A stretch of DNA of 64,000 nt from Anaspis maculata (lineage: Eukaryota > Arthropoda > Insecta > Coleoptera > Scraptiidae): assembly GCA_949128115.1 (NCBI GenBank), contig OX421964.1:35704177-35768176 (forward strand), given 5' to 3'. The translations under genes and the position numbers were made by a program. The notes under the pieces are model-generated. The model was not told the origin of the DNA. It did no database searches and was given only the letters and a program-made list of their open reading frames with translations. Below, in pieces: positions 12,234 through 24,204 of this stretch (position 1 is its first letter; each line of letters begins with the position of its first letter).

Positions 12234-13818
12234 GGGTTGCACCAAGAAATTCAATCATGAAGTAGTAAATTGAGGATTTTTATGGACAAATTTTAGCAAT
12301 GTAGCAAATAAAAAACGCAGTTTTTTGTGAGATAATGGAGAAAAACATAGTTCACCACAACTTGCACGCATTTTCTGTCGTCAATCAACCGGCATTGACG
12401 TTATGTCCCGATATCAGATGATGCGATTTAAAAATAAAAAGGGAATAGTTGAAATGTTTTCATTTTGGTTGCGTTGTAAAGAGCAACTCAAAGAACTTTT
12501 GCCAATTAAGAGCGCTGTCTCTACGAATACAGGATGGTTCAAGAAACTTAATTTACCAAAAACTTGGATTTTTTCGCTCCAAATTTTTTTTTAAGAGCAA
12601 TTATGTTATCTTTGTCGAAAACGACATGTTTCAAAATTATTGATCAAGATGAGATGGTCAGCAGCCCATCGATCGTTTTGTGTTGGAACATTCTTGAAAA
12701 GTAACGAATCATAATCGCAACGCGGCGACAGTTTCGTCGAAAGTTAGGCCCAGATGTTGGTGTACCATGCTGAAAAACAATCAAACGATGGATAAATCAG
12801 TTCCGACAGAGTGCATCGGCTCTTGACAAAAAGTCTAATGGTCGACCCATTCAAGTGAGAACCGAAGTAAATATAGAAATGATTAGGGCAGCTTTCAGAA
12901 GGAGTCCCAGATAGTTCGAGCCCTACAAGATCCTGACTTTGCTGCAAGACTTCTTTTCAGTGAACAATTCCTTGAGAACGTAAACAATGCCCTCCAGAAC
13001 ATATTCATGAGTGACGAAGCCCATTTCAATCTGTCAGGCTACGTGAATAAGCAGAAAAATCGGTACTGGTCTGATGAAAATCCACACGAAATTCATGTGG
13101 TCCCATCACACGATCAGAGAGTGACTGTGTGGTGTAGTAGTCTGGTCAAAGGATTATTGGTCCATATTTTTTGAAGAAGACAGTGTGGCAGTAACTGTTA
13201 ATTCTGAACGCTATGTTCATATGCTGCAAAATTTCTTTACGCCAGAATTACGCCGATTTTCTGAGAACATGTGGTTCCCAGTAAGATGGGGAACATGCCA
13301 CACTTCGAGAATATCCATGGAATTTCTAAGACAAACGTTCCCTAATGGGTTAATTTCAAAAAAATTGGGATCTTGGATGGCTCCCCAAGTCGCTAGACTT
13401 GACCTTCCCAGATTTTTGGCTATGGAGATACGTAAAAAGCAAGGTTTACAACAGCAATCCCCAAAATGTTGAAGAATTGAAGCAAAACATTGGCGAAAAA
13501 ATAGGCAACATTCCGTTGGAAATGATGGCTAGGGCCATGGAAAATGTTAGGCCAAGACTTGAGGAGTGTTAAAGAGGAGGAGAAGTCAATTGTTAGATAT
13601 TATTTTCCACAACTTATCAGTTAATGGAATGTTAACTATCTTTTCTTGTTGATTCCGGAGAAAACTCGATTTTATACCACCTGCTCTTCATAATGCAGCT
13701 GAAAATAGAACTCTTAGCTGCTCCCATTTCTTTTAATAAATCCCATCTAAAATGGAGACATACATTATGGAGAACCCTGTATTAGCGTTAATTGCGTATG
13801 ATTTTTTTAGTGCAACCC
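12234..13818 (+). mobile_element. Degenerate Tc1/mariner-superfamily element
   Basis: GGGTTGCAC at 12,234 mirrors GTGCAACCC ending at 13,818, and about 20 bp at each end pair imperfectly. Between them is a decayed mariner-type transposase on the plus strand. The inner right end also carries an AGGGTTCTCC-type block (read on the minus strand near 13,780), which may mark a second, nested terminus. I cannot fix the exact boundary or a TA target duplication. Confidence 0.65.
12706..13572 (+). pseudogene. Mariner-type transposase pseudogene
   Basis: The N-terminal part (12,706-12,905) encodes a helix-turn-helix with ATRRQFRRKLG, TIKRWINQFRQ and GRP blocks. A deletion removes the second DNA-binding helix region. 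Translation then resumes in another frame with ALQDPDFAARLLFSEQFLE and the first catalytic block MSDEAHFNLSG near 13,010, followed by RYWSDENPHEIH and RVTVWCSS. The second catalytic block, normally QQDGAT, is destroyed near 13,280 by a frameshift and a stop. The third block (a DLTFPDFWLW-type segment near 13,400) survives in yet another frame, as does ELKQNIGEKIGNIP near the C-terminus. Gene order and motifs are typical of insect mariner-like transposases with a DDE/D catalytic triad. It cannot make an active protein. Confidence 0.88.
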
Positions 13819-14054
13819 AGGGTCTGGTTAGAAAATCAGGGTTCAATTTAGATTTTTAAGATTGTTGACTTTTAATTTTCAAGTTTAGAAGATGCACATA
13901 GGAGTATTTGATACGAAAAGCTCACCAAAAGTCAAAAAAAATTCAGTTGATAACGTATTCAACATTTTTTTCTTGTAGTTGGATAGTTATGACGTTAGAA
14001 AACAGCTATCAACGACGTCTGGTGCATTGAGTTAGTTGATTTCATCAAAATGGA

Positions 14055-14184
14055 GTTAGTAGCTGTAAATGTTGAAATGTATGTCGACGACTTGATTTAC
14101 ACTGAGCTCTTGAAACGGTTGGCCAGACAACGCGGGAAAATAAATCAAGTCGCGGACATACGTTTCCACTTACACAGCTTACTC
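14055..14184. repeat. Hairpin MITE, about 130 bp
   Basis: TATGTCGACGACTTGATTTA near 14,081 is the near-complement of TAAATCAAGTCGCGGACATA near 14,141. Pairing continues outward through GTAAATGTTGAAA and TTTCCACTTAC. The loop is about 40 bp. It has no coding content. Confidence 0.7.
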
Positions 14185-14756
14185 TAGTTCACCATGGGGT
14201 TTTATACAAAATTACAAAATACAATTTCATTGGCTGAATCGATGCCTGTGTGAATAAAATGACCAACCATCCAGTTGAAAAAATATATTTTAGAAATCAC
14301 CGGCATCGATAAAGAAAATACAAATTCAGTTCATCATAGTTCCAGTTCAAATCAAGTGAATGAGCGCGCCAAAAATAGTAACGGGTTGTCACATGAATGT
14401 CAGGGAACTGTCAACGTGTGCCAATCAACCTCACTATTTGCTGTTATTGGGTGTTGGTGATACGACGGCTGCTGCATGAGGAAAATATGAACAATCGGGT
14501 TGATAATCTGAATTTCGGTCGAAAAAAAGCGATTGTTAGCAGACTTGAGTCAGGTTCCCGCTTGTGTGAACCTGACGCGGGCAAAAAGAATCCACCTTCC
14601 CAAGTTGTAAAAAGAACACCAGGTCAAATATCTGGCATGTCACCTTGGTACACTGAAATGATCTGTCTGCAGCAGGTTTTCTGAATCATCGTCTTTCTGT
14701 TGGCGTGAAACACTTTGTCTCATAGCTACTGACCATAAGGGCCTTATCGAGCCACC
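14185..14756. other. No gene recognised
   Basis: Two overlapping open frames (14,275-14,460 and 14,397-14,684, plus) show no recognisable domain. They may be remains of the LTR-like repeat that follows, but I cannot show that. Confidence 0.25.
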
Positions 14757-15763
14757 AAGCAATACCACCAGTTATGTAATGTGCTTCGAGAACCAAAATC
14801 AACGAAAGCGGTGCTGAACGCCACTCCTAGAACGCTGCCTTTGTTTGACAACAACTGTCAGTAGCGATTCAGTGTTCCTCTACTGTTTCTGTTGATGGCA
14901 AGCAGTACCACCAGTCATGTGATGTGCCTCAAGAACCAAAATTAGGGAAAGCGGCGCAGAACGCCACTCCTAGAACGCCGCGCCGCCTTTGGTTGACAGC
15001 AACTGTCAGTAATCGCCAACTTCGTTGAAGTGACCATCTCGGGCCTATTTCTCTCGTCTGTCCAGATGCCAGAGCGTATGGTGAGCTTCTGGAATGTCCA
15101 AAGGTACCAAATCAGTTCACTACCTTACCATCCAATCGGCGTCTTCACCAACGTTGTCGGTTCAAATTATCAAGATCCTGCTAATCGTTGCGGTTGTCCC
15201 AAAGCGGTTGTCCCGAAGCTCATGCGTTCAAGACTCGTTGATGGGCAAACCAAGTGTTGCCTCTTATCTTTTATTTTACTGTTTAGAATAAGTTACCTAT
15301 TTGACATTTAGCGTGTTGCTGTTATATGTATTATTATTGTCTCTGCGTGAAGTAAGAGACGTTATTAGGGGGTAGCTATACCGGTTTACAACACCAATTT
15401 CCCTTGGGGTAGGACGGCAGTATGTTGTTTTTCGTGTAGGTACTCCGTTTCAGTGTCGTCGCTAGAGCTTCGTTGGGCCCTCCGAGTTCTCGCAGCGTCA
15501 TCGAAAAGGTAGGTACCTACGTTATATTTTGTAAGCCAAATCTTGCGGTATTGCTCACCCTTTCTATTGGCGTCCTCTGCGCAACGCCTCTTTATTTTTG
15601 CTAACATGCCATGTCAAGTTGAACTGTGAATATTCTTGAACCTTTTCTTCGCGATCATAAACCTGATTTTTGTAGTTCATTCTGTATTTTTAATTCTCCC
15701 AATTCCAACTATTTCCACCTCGGAATCATCAATCACTTTCAATTACGATTTCAACCCGTAATA
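14757..15763 (+). repeat. LTR-like repeat, copy A, with a partial tandem duplication at its left end
   Basis: 14,870-15,763 is highly similar to 52,316-53,173 in the same orientation; the copies differ by a few short indels and scattered substitutions. The stretch 14,757-14,869 repeats about 110 bp of the following sequence, so the left end is locally duplicated. A related 130-bp block sits at 24,063-24,196, directly upstream of Gypsy RNase H sequence. Association with Gypsy pol in two of three cases suggests an LTR or untranslated part of a Gypsy element, but canonical TG..CA ends and target duplications are not clear. Confidence 0.6.
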
Positions 15764-17845
15764 GTCACAAGCTGAAGCATTGGAAGGATATGGCTGATTA
15801 CCGCATATCTATGGTAAATTGATATAACTATACATACTGCAAAGGGAACGAATGTCCACATGATGCCCACACAGTTTGTCCGCCAAGAAACTAACCTCAA
15901 AGTTCGTTATTAAAAAAAAAAAGAATTTCCATGTCTAAGAATTGTTCAAAATTGTCCGTACTACCTATCTAGTTGAAACTACAATAACAACTAAATATAA
16001 GGCATAGAAACAGATTTTTGAACTTAGACTGCAGAGAGAAGACACCAGGGCAGTAAAACTCCAATAACCGGCCAACTTTGGCGCTCTGCGGTGGCGTCCT
16101 GTTTAATCTTACTTAACGCAATCCAGCAGGGCTAAATGTTTATTATATGGCAAACTCCATAACGCCAAGCAATTACTTAAGAAAGCGCAATAAATGTTCT
16201 GGATACTCAAAGTTTCCATGGAAAGAGGCGATTCCAAGTTTCTTGTACTGTTCTAATGCATGTTCTGGTTGTAGTACTCAGCGTTGCTGCAAGTTTTAAT
16301 TTGAGATGATTAAAATTAATTGTTGTGGATAAATGACTCTTGCCATGTTGTTGTGGTGCAAGCTATCCGTGAGGGAAGCCCTCGAGGAATTTCTAGAATA
16401 AAGGACGCTTTGTTGGAGCGGCCCAGGAGTTATGTGTGAAAAACCACCATCACGCGGGTTATATTTACGTTGATATACGGGGGTGCACCTGTAGAACTGC
16501 TACAGAATTACAATACAAAATCGAGAAGGCCGGTGCGGTGTTGGCGCACGGCAAATTGAGAGAGAATAAAAAGTAATTGTGCGAAAACTAAAGGCGAGCA
16601 CGAAACGAAACTCAATTACGGAGATGAAAGAACAATATTGGATTGAATTCATGAGGGGACTTTGTGACGAATCGTATTCTACGTCAGTCTCTTAGATGGC
16701 TGCACGAATTCTTCTTGTAAATTATGTCAGATATCTACCTAAGCTTTGAAAGCTCTGTGGTGAGAACCACCCTTGTAGCCTACCTGATGTGTGATACCTG
16801 ATCACATCTCCGTGTAGCATGCATTAAATGGCAATGCAAGCAGCATTTTTTGCTCCGTCTCACTCCAGGTCGAAGAATTTATGATTTTGCCTTTTATTCC
16901 AAAGCGTGACTTTTTGCCAGCGCTCGAAATTCTCAGAAATGTCCGGGCCATTTAATTTACCATCATCGCCAAAAAACGGTTGAATATGGTGGGTGTACCG
17001 CCGAAGAATTATTGACAATTTGAATCGTGTAAACATGAAAACCTGCATGTACGATTTTGCATGGGAGATCCTTTAATTCATTAAAAAATCATCAGCCCGC
17101 TTTCTAATTGGAATTTATTTGCAGGTGCCCGGGTTAATCGATGTTCAAAATTAAACATGCGAGCACATCAAAGTGGGTGTCCGCGACTTTTGACTCTCGA
17201 TGCAAATTAAATACATGTTCTACAATTTTTTTTAATTTTCCAACGGACCGGTATAGCTAATTCTATGTTATACCGCACGGACTTCAACACTAGATTAGGC
17301 AACGAACCCTGCGAGCTTTCGGTCGTTTTTATTGCTCTCAAATTCTAGTGTTTGGCTTGATTTTAATGGCGATATGCCGAAAAACTGCAGTCGGTGGGCC
17401 ATATGCGGCCGGCAGGGGTAATAATTCTGCCGCAGTTTTTGTTCGTCATCATCACGCATATTTAATTTAAATTGTAAAACGGAACGGCAGCTGAAAATAA
17501 GTCCGACAGACGAACACCGCGCGCGCGATGATAGAAGTGTATAGCCAGCCCAATCCGCATTTCATGCGGAATCGGAATTAAACCCAGCAGCGTTCATGTG
17601 CTGTGCGTTTCCTAGAAAATCATAGATAACCCCTGTGCGCTAGACGTATAGTTATAATGCCGATAAATTAGATGGGGCGCATTAACATAAGCCCGCGGGA
17701 AGGATCGCATGTTTATACGGGGGGTTTCCGGAATACTTTGAATTCTCTAATTTAAAATTATCTAATGAAATCAGTGAGTCCATCAGCGGTTAGATTGGTA
17801 AAAATAAATTCCATATTAAAGTCAAACAAAATGTTATACTATTAT
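15764..17845. other. About 2 kb with no gene or repeat recognised
   Basis: No open frame exceeds about 60 codons and none is recognisable. 16,600-17,800 is compositionally more complex than the repeats around it, with several TAATT/ATTTAA tracts, a CGCGCGCG stretch near 17,520 and no internal inverted repeat. It is one of the longer stretches in the window free of recognisable mobile DNA. Confidence 0.3.
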
Positions 17846-17978
17846 ACAGGGTGTTTATAAACGTTTGTTATCATATCGCCTTTGGAATCTCCTATCACTC
17901 TTTCAAATCGTGCCTTTCACTGCGACTTTTGGCCTGACCAAAGCCTGCCGCGATCACAGACGTTTATAAACACCCGGT
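17846..17978. repeat. MITE with GGGTGTTTATAAACGT termini
   Basis: GGGTGTTTATAAACGT at 17,849-17,864 is exactly inverted at 17,960-17,975. The unit is about 130 bp with a non-coding centre. ACAGGGTG-type ends are common among insect MITEs. The superfamily is not determined. Confidence 0.8.
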
Positions 17979-18368
17979 ACTTTAGTAAACGATTTGTTTA
18001 AAATCTGCTTTGGTTGGACAGGTTGGATATTCAATTCGGTATCGTTTGATGCAACCACTTGAAGGCTGCAGAAGCCAAAGTATCGGATTTCCAGGTTTTT
18101 TTGTAGAAGCCATGTTGTTGACCAATAGTTATTTTTTTGTCTGTAGGTATACCTATTATTATAGGTACCTACCAGTAGTCGATATCGGTATGTGTATATG
18201 CTATGCTCCATATCAGGTATGGTATGAGTCAGGTATAGGAGTAGAGGCGACTTTTTGCACTAATTTAGTGATGATTTTGATGCCAAGTTCTATTGACATA
18301 TTTGCACTCGTACCTACCAATGTTCAAGTTCAATACGGATACCTAAATACAAATCTTTATCGTATATA

Positions 18369-19795
18369 AACTGCTCAACGAAAAATAAGGATATTGAAAA
18401 TTGTTGCTCAAGTTCAAATAGAGATAACTCAAGGAAAAATTACCCAATTCAAAAAAAATCAACATTGCCTGATAGGACTATTCTTTGGCTACAAGGTGGT
18501 TTCATTAGTTTAATCATCCATCGCATTTTGCAAGATATACAGGGTGCCAAGGGAAGAGGTGAAAATCGGTGAATTTTCGAAGTCATCTACCTGCTTCAGA
18601 AAAAATGTCAGTTTTTTTCTGAGTTAATTTTTAAAAAGTCTGCGTCAAAATCTGTCGACTAATAGTAATTTTTCTTATTCAGTTTTCTTTTTTTTTATTT
18701 TTGAATTTTTTCATGAAATTGAAAAAATTCGATGTCGATTCTGCAAACGGCTTCTACTGAAATTTGGTGATAAGGTATGATTTTACTTATGTTTATTTGA
18801 GAAATCTATAGCTGAAGAACACATGGGCCTAGAATCGAAATTTGTTTTGAATCACAGGACAGAAGGCGCATACCCATATTCTCATAGCAAGGATGTTTCT
18901 CAGAGCAAACCCGACTGGGATGGAGGATGGTTTGGACATTTTCAATCAGCAAACATTCTTATGCCTGCTGTCCAAAGGACAAGACAAATATGTCAAAAAT
19001 TATACTGGTGATGGTTGGGAAGAAATTTATTGCAACAATAAACCTATACAATGAAAGAACATCAAACAATCAATAACTTGCATAATCGACTTCTCAAAAT
19101 CGTAGCATTCTCGAAGGGATTTATTCGAGCACTGAACGATTGAACGATCTTGCCTTGCAGTGCAGTTGTCTTTGACTTGAGCCAGGTCTTCTAGCGACAC
19201 CAGCAGTGTCCATGTTGTACTTCCATAAAAGTCTAGAAATTAGGCTTTGTGATGTTTCTCTGACCTAACTATCCTGATCTAATAAATCCAACATGTAAAA
19301 AAGTATTGCCGGATACCTCCTTGGGAAGTCACTTGTATCGGTTGGTTTAATGATTCAATGAGACGGTTTGTGAAGTGAAATCATACTTAACTATCAAATT
19401 TCAATAGAAGCCGTTTACAGAATCGACATCAATTTTTATTTGATTTCATGAAAAAAAATCAAAACTTTTTGAAAAAAAAACCTGATTCAAAAAAATTCAA
19501 TATTTAGTTGACAGATTGATGCAGGCTTTCAAAAACTGAACTGAGAAAAAATCTGACATTTTTTCTAAAACAGGTAGACCACTTCGAAAATTCACTAATT
19601 TCCACCTCTTCCCTTGGCACCCTGTATATCTTGCAAAATGCGATGTATGATCAAACTAAGGACAGCACCTTGTAGCCAAAGAATAGTTCTATCAGGCAGT
19701 GTTGATTTTTTTCAAATTGGTCAATTTTTCCTTCAGTTATCTTTATTTAAACTTGAGCGACAATTTTCAATATCCTTATTTTTCGTTGAGCAGTT
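18369..19795. mobile_element. TIR element with 430-bp arms and TA target duplication
   Basis: The left end AACTGCTCAACGAAAAATAA pairs with the right end, and the arms (about 18,369-18,800 and 19,345-19,795) remain complementary throughout, including an ATACAGGGTGCCAAGGGAAG block and its mirror near 19,610. TA flanks both ends (18,367-18,368 and 19,796-19,797), as expected for Tc1/mariner-type insertion. The centre has no recognisable transposase; a 62-codon frame at 18,823-19,011 is not recognisable. It is probably a non-autonomous derivative, and its termini are shared with 37,016-37,637. Confidence 0.85.
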
Positions 19796-20229
19796 TATTA
19801 TCATGACTTTCGGGTTCACCTATTTCGATTTTCTCACTCTGACTATGCTGCTTTCAAATTGCACATTATTTTGTATTGTTTCAAAATAATCGCCAGTGTT
19901 CCTTTCGTCTATCGTCCTCTGATCGCATTGATCGCCAAAGCAGAACTCAAACTGTAACTAACTTTATCTACTCTTATTAAATAATTCTAACATTAACTAT
20001 GCGTTTCTGATTAATTAATGACATTCATAACTCACTGCCAAAGCCCCGCCCCGTGGGTTATGGGCTCATAACCCAATGGATCCAACCAACCACAAGTGGC
20101 AATTTCCGTAAATGTAACATATCAAGGAGGCTTATGAGATGACTTGATTTTTAGTCAAATGTCAAAGAAAAAATTTACCAGGTACCTGTCACTGTAAATT
20201 TTTTATTTTGCTACATTCACGAAGCCAGA

Positions 20230-20322
20230 ATGAATTCCTACGAAAACGTAGAGCATGAACCTCCAGAAATTTTAGAAGAGGCGAAATCAGTAGTCCTGAA
20301 TCTACTACCGGAAAAGTCTTGA
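20230..20322 (+). pseudogene. Possible N-terminal fragment of a Crypton-like (tyrosine recombinase) element protein
   Basis: A 30-codon ATG frame encodes an acidic start followed by ILEEAKSVVLNLLPEKS and then a stop. A short leader of this style (acidic residues, an ExAKxxxxxLLPxKS block) opens several insect mobile-element proteins with a tyrosine-recombinase or SAM-like N-terminal domain. No continuation is visible downstream. The call rests on one short motif, so it is tentative; it could be chance. Confidence 0.25.
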
Positions 20323-20555
20323 CACAAGTCGACTTGTGTTGACTTCAGGTCGGCTGTTTTCTTGGCGGACTGCCCTCCACCATCCACCAACGCGGTGCTT
20401 GCAGCCGCAGTGGCAAAATAATTTGTCAGGTGGTCATCCAGTGCGTCTCAATCATTGAACGGTTTACATGGTAGAAACTTCATTATTAGACAAAATAATA
20501 ATGAAGGTTCATTCAACAGAATCATTCTTATCCTTGAATTGTCGTAGATAAAGCA

Positions 20556-20657
20556 TAGTATTTTACTTGCATATAATGGTTATAATCCACTCGGGTGTTT
20601 TACGATACACCCTTGTGGATTATAACTATCATTATATGCTCGTTGAATAATATACTA
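20556..20657. repeat. MITE with TAGTAT termini, 102 bp
   Basis: The left arm (TAGTATTTTACTTGCATATA, GGTTATAATCCAC) mirrors the right arm (GTGGATTATAACTATC, ending TATACTA) around a loop of about 10 bp. The TAGTAT ends recall the two hairpins at 30.8 and 31.2 kb. Confidence 0.7.
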
Positions 20658-21081
20658 TTATTGTTGCGCCATTCACTCGCTGCTTATAATATAAGAGCTT
20701 GGATGCTCTGGAGACTCCGACAAATGAAACGATCTTTGCGAGGCGCATAATATTTCTATTCCAAAACTATGCACTACCACCGCCTCGACTTTAAGTGCGA
20801 TTCATAACTCGATTTTAATTTTAGTCGCAATTTTCAAGAAGTTCAAAGATACAATTTAAGATACAATACGATTTTAACCGCAGGACGCAATCGCAACGAT
20901 TTCAAGGATTTTAAGAAGTTGACCAATATCCAACTCTTGCTATACGATCCTTACGATCGACCAATGAAAAATCAAGATAATAATATCAAGATTAATGAAA
21001 ATAAACACAGTAGTCTTCTTGGTTAGCAATGTTATGTTAGGGGATTTTCTGGGGACTTCTAGCGACAAGCTGACAGGTGAG

Positions 21082-21286
21082 CAGTGGCGCAACTAGGGGG
21101 GGGGGGTCAGCCGGGTACCCACATCCACCTGTACAAATATTTGACCGCAACGGCGCGGCGCCTCTTCAACCTTTACAATTCACACGAACATGATTGATTA
21201 TGCTAATTTTTTCGAAAAATGTTTATCTGCGGCGCCTTTTTGGCCTGTAGGTGTCTGTCTGTTCAAATGGGCTAGTTGCGCCACAG
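21082..21286. repeat. hAT-like MITE, 205 bp
   Basis: The left end CAGTGGCGCAACTAG is inverted near the right end as CTAGTTGCGCCACAG. CAGTGGCG-type termini are characteristic of hAT elements. A run of ten G residues follows the left end. I could not confirm an 8-bp target duplication. Confidence 0.65.
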
Positions 21287-21699
21287 CAGCCGGCCGGATA
21301 TATTGAAAAAGGTCTTCTTCCAACGATTTGATCAAGATAGCGCTGATACGAATCAATGGGGTCTTGCACTGCCACTTCCACACACCGAGGGCGCCACAAC
21401 CGTTGGGGGCGAATTCGACAATTTTGACGGCGTTGACGCTTCAACGACCGGCGTCCGTCATTTAATGTCTTGATTTTGAAATTGGATAACCTCTGTTTCT
21501 TGCCTAAGGTTTCAAGTCACTGTCAGTTACTGGTCAAACTACTCAAACTCCCGTGTTTTTCCCGTCGTTAGGGTCGCTTCATCGAAGTAGGCGCCCCATA
21601 CAGTAGTGGCGACCTCACGTTGAGTTTTTCAACTGCAAGGCCCCATTTACATCCTCATTGGAAGCATGCAGCCTGCAATTCCGCTATGCCACCATTCTA

Positions 21700-22640
21700 C
21701 CCCAAAGGAGGTCGACGCGACGGCACGTTTATTGGTAAAACCAGAGCATTGCAGAGAAAAGAAAGACGTGTCTCAAAGCTGAAAGGAAGTTGATGAGAGC
21801 AAACACCAGGAAACAAGGAGATAAGTTTAGACGGGAAGAATATAAGAACGCAAGAAAAACCCTCAGAATATAATATCCAATAAAAAATGCTGGGAGGAAC
21901 TGTGCAACAAAATATACGACGATGTATGGGGGGAGGGGCACCTACCGGATTGCACTCCAAGATCTCAAAATAAGGCCGGCTTTGGAAAAACTGAAAATGG
22001 AGGGAAAAAAGAAATTGCAAGACAACTCTTCCCACCAGGAAAAGTAGTAACATGGACCGAGTCCGGAAGCTACGAGATAGATCCGCTCACGTTGGAGAAG
22101 ATCTTGGAAGCGGTACGGAGATTGAAAAATGATAAAGCAGCGGGGCCGGACAGTGCGCCACCAGAGGCAATGAAGCTGATAGTGCGGGAAGGCCCTACAG
22201 GGAAGTTTTACGAATACATTATAAAGGCTCAATTACAAAAAGAGCTGGGAGAGAAAAGTAGACTTTCCAAGAACCAATTCGGCTTCAGGAAGAGGCGGTC
22301 AACAGTAGACGCGCTCAAAGCAGTAAAGGACATTGCAAACGATACGAATCCAGAAAAGGGAAGACCAGGCATACGTGTAAATTATCCGTGCTCGTTACGT
22401 TGGATATAAAAAGGTCTTCAACTCTGCCTCCTGGCAGCTCATACTGAAAGCCCTGACCAAGAAAGGAGTGAGTCCACAACTCCGAAAAGTTAAAAGAGAT
22501 TATCTTCAAAGTCGGTCGATGATAACTGAGAGTGGGAAGAAGAGAGAACATCTGGAACTTACTGGAGGCGTCGCGCAAGGAACCGTCCTAGGACCGGACC
22601 TGTAAAACGTCCTGTACGATGGCGTACTAAGTTGTTGCAG
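21700..22640 (+). pseudogene. R1-like non-LTR retrotransposon ORF2 relic
   Basis: Plus-strand frames encode, in order, NKKCWEELCNKIYDDVWG (a linker typical of R1-type ORF2), KILEAVRRLKNDKAAGPD, then after an internal deletion LSKNQFGFRKRRSTVDALK, VTLDIKKVFNSASWQLILK and GVAQGTVLGPDL. These are RT blocks in correct order and in the style of R1/I-group elements. The segment between the KAAGPD block and the QFGFRKRRST block is too short, so several RT blocks are deleted. Frameshifts and stops are frequent. There is no endonuclease domain, and the RT stops abruptly near 22,640, where a different RT begins. Confidence 0.8.
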
Positions 22641-22654
22641 AAGAACAGGAGTGC

Positions 22655-23980
22655 ACACCATGGCATAAGCAGTCTCCAAGATCTTCGAAACCGTAATCAA
22701 GAATTCCATTGTTGGGTTCTTCGAGAAGTACAACCTTTTCAATGAGGCTCAGCATTTAACAGATAGGGCAGATCTACATCTACAGCAGTCCTAGAAGCAA
22801 TTCGAAGAGTGACAGCGGCTCTGGATGGTCACCAGAGTGCGGACGGAGCTTTCTTTGTACGACTTGAGCAAAGCCTTCGACACGATTGAAGATCTACTAA
22901 GAAAACTTTACCACCACGGCATCAGGGGCAAGCCACATGATTTGCTAAGGTCCAATTTAGCTGGTCGAAGGCAGAGCGTGAGCTGGCTCGGAGAGATGTT
23001 CAAGGAAGCTGAAAACAAATATGGTGTTCCACAAGGATCCATTTTGGGACCGGTCCTTTTCATAATCCATATGAATGACTTGCCCACAAGTTAGTTCCTG
23101 CGACGTGATCCTGTATGCTGATGACACCTCCACCTTGGTGAAGACCTGGTGTGACCTGAATGTGAAAATAAAAAAATCAACCGCAGAAGCATTTGCCTGG
23201 TTCCACAACAACAAGATGAAACCGAACGAAGCAAAAACACAGAAAATTACCTCCACAACCAGCATCCCCCAAGAAAAAGAAACTGTCAAGTTCTTGGGTC
23301 TACACCTCGACTCTGGAATGAACTGGTCGGTCCATATCGATCAACTGTGCAGGAGACTCTTCGGCGCTCTACAGTATACGACGTATGGTGAGGGTCTCAA
23401 CGGTTTCTATGGCAAGAGTAGCCTACTTCACAAATTTCCCTGATGTGGCTTCCTATGCCATCCTCTTGTGGGGAGCTTCGTCAGGGGCCCAGAGGGTGTT
23501 CATCCAGCAGAAGAGAGCCTTGCGGATCCTTCTCACCCTTGGGCCAATGGAAAGTTGCAGAGACGCATTTCGGCAGTATGGCATGTACATATTCATATTA
23601 CTGCGTGGAACGTGTACACGAAGAACATCACCGATACATTAGTAATGGAAACAACCACCAGTACAACACCAGAAATAGAGAAGCACTGCAGATCCCACTC
23701 CATCGTATCAAGAGGACGCAAATTTCCGACTACTGGGCGGTGGAGTTCTATAATCATCTCCCAACCGAAATAAAGCTGCACCCACTACCATTGTTCAGGA
23801 GGTCTGTGAAGGTCTTGCTGCTGGGAAATCCCATCTATAGTTCTGAAGAGTACTTTCGTTGTTCGGTCTCATGATCAGTATTTTAGTGTGTGATAAATTG
23901 TGATATATGTTATTGTGATTATGACTTAGCCTTGGTAGTAACGGCTAAAATCGAATTGGCGGTACGAAAGTGTAAAACTA
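22655..23980 (+). pseudogene. 5'-truncated Jockey/CR1-like non-LTR RT relic
   Basis: The copy starts inside RT with SKIFETVIKNSIVGFFEKYN and proceeds through YDLSKAFDTIEDLLRKLYHH, YGVPQGSILGPVLFIIHMND, the catalytic LYADDTSTLV near 23,115, and TVKFLGLHLDSGMNWSVHID. The C-terminal part, in shifted frames, includes VASYAILLWGASSG, QKRALRILLTLG, DYWAVEFYNHLP and a final LLGNPIYSSEEYF near 23,850. The order and the C-terminal QKRA and FYNxLP blocks match the same group as the copy at 25.5-27.4 kb. At least three frameshifts and several stops make it dead. It abuts the R1-like relic without recognisable spacer. Confidence 0.85.
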
Positions 23981-24062
23981 GGGAAACGAAAAAAATAACA
24001 GAGAAGTTATTTTTATGGTAGCTACGAATTATCCAATAAAAAAAATCGGCCCAAAAAACAAT

Positions 24063-24196
24063 TCAGTGCTCCTCTGTTGTTCCTGCTGATGGCATGCTGT
24101 ACCACCAGTATGGTGTGATGTGTCTCAAGAACCAGAATGTTCGGAAGCAGCGTTGGACTCCACTTCTAGAACGCCGCGTTGTTTGACTCTGTCAGT
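24063..24196 (+). repeat. Short copy of the LTR-like repeat family
   Basis: This stretch is diverged but clearly related to 14,870-15,010 and 52,316-52,450 (shared CCACCAGT, TGATGTG, AAGAACCA and CTAGAACGCCGCG blocks). It is immediately followed by Gypsy RNase H coding sequence. Confidence 0.65.
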
Positions 24197-24204
24197 GGAA
24201 CAGA

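Noticed and set aside
12210..13794. ATTAGCGTTA direct repeats around the mariner as a target duplication
   Set aside because: A 10-bp duplication is not expected for mariner (TA), and the repeats do not abut the inverted termini.
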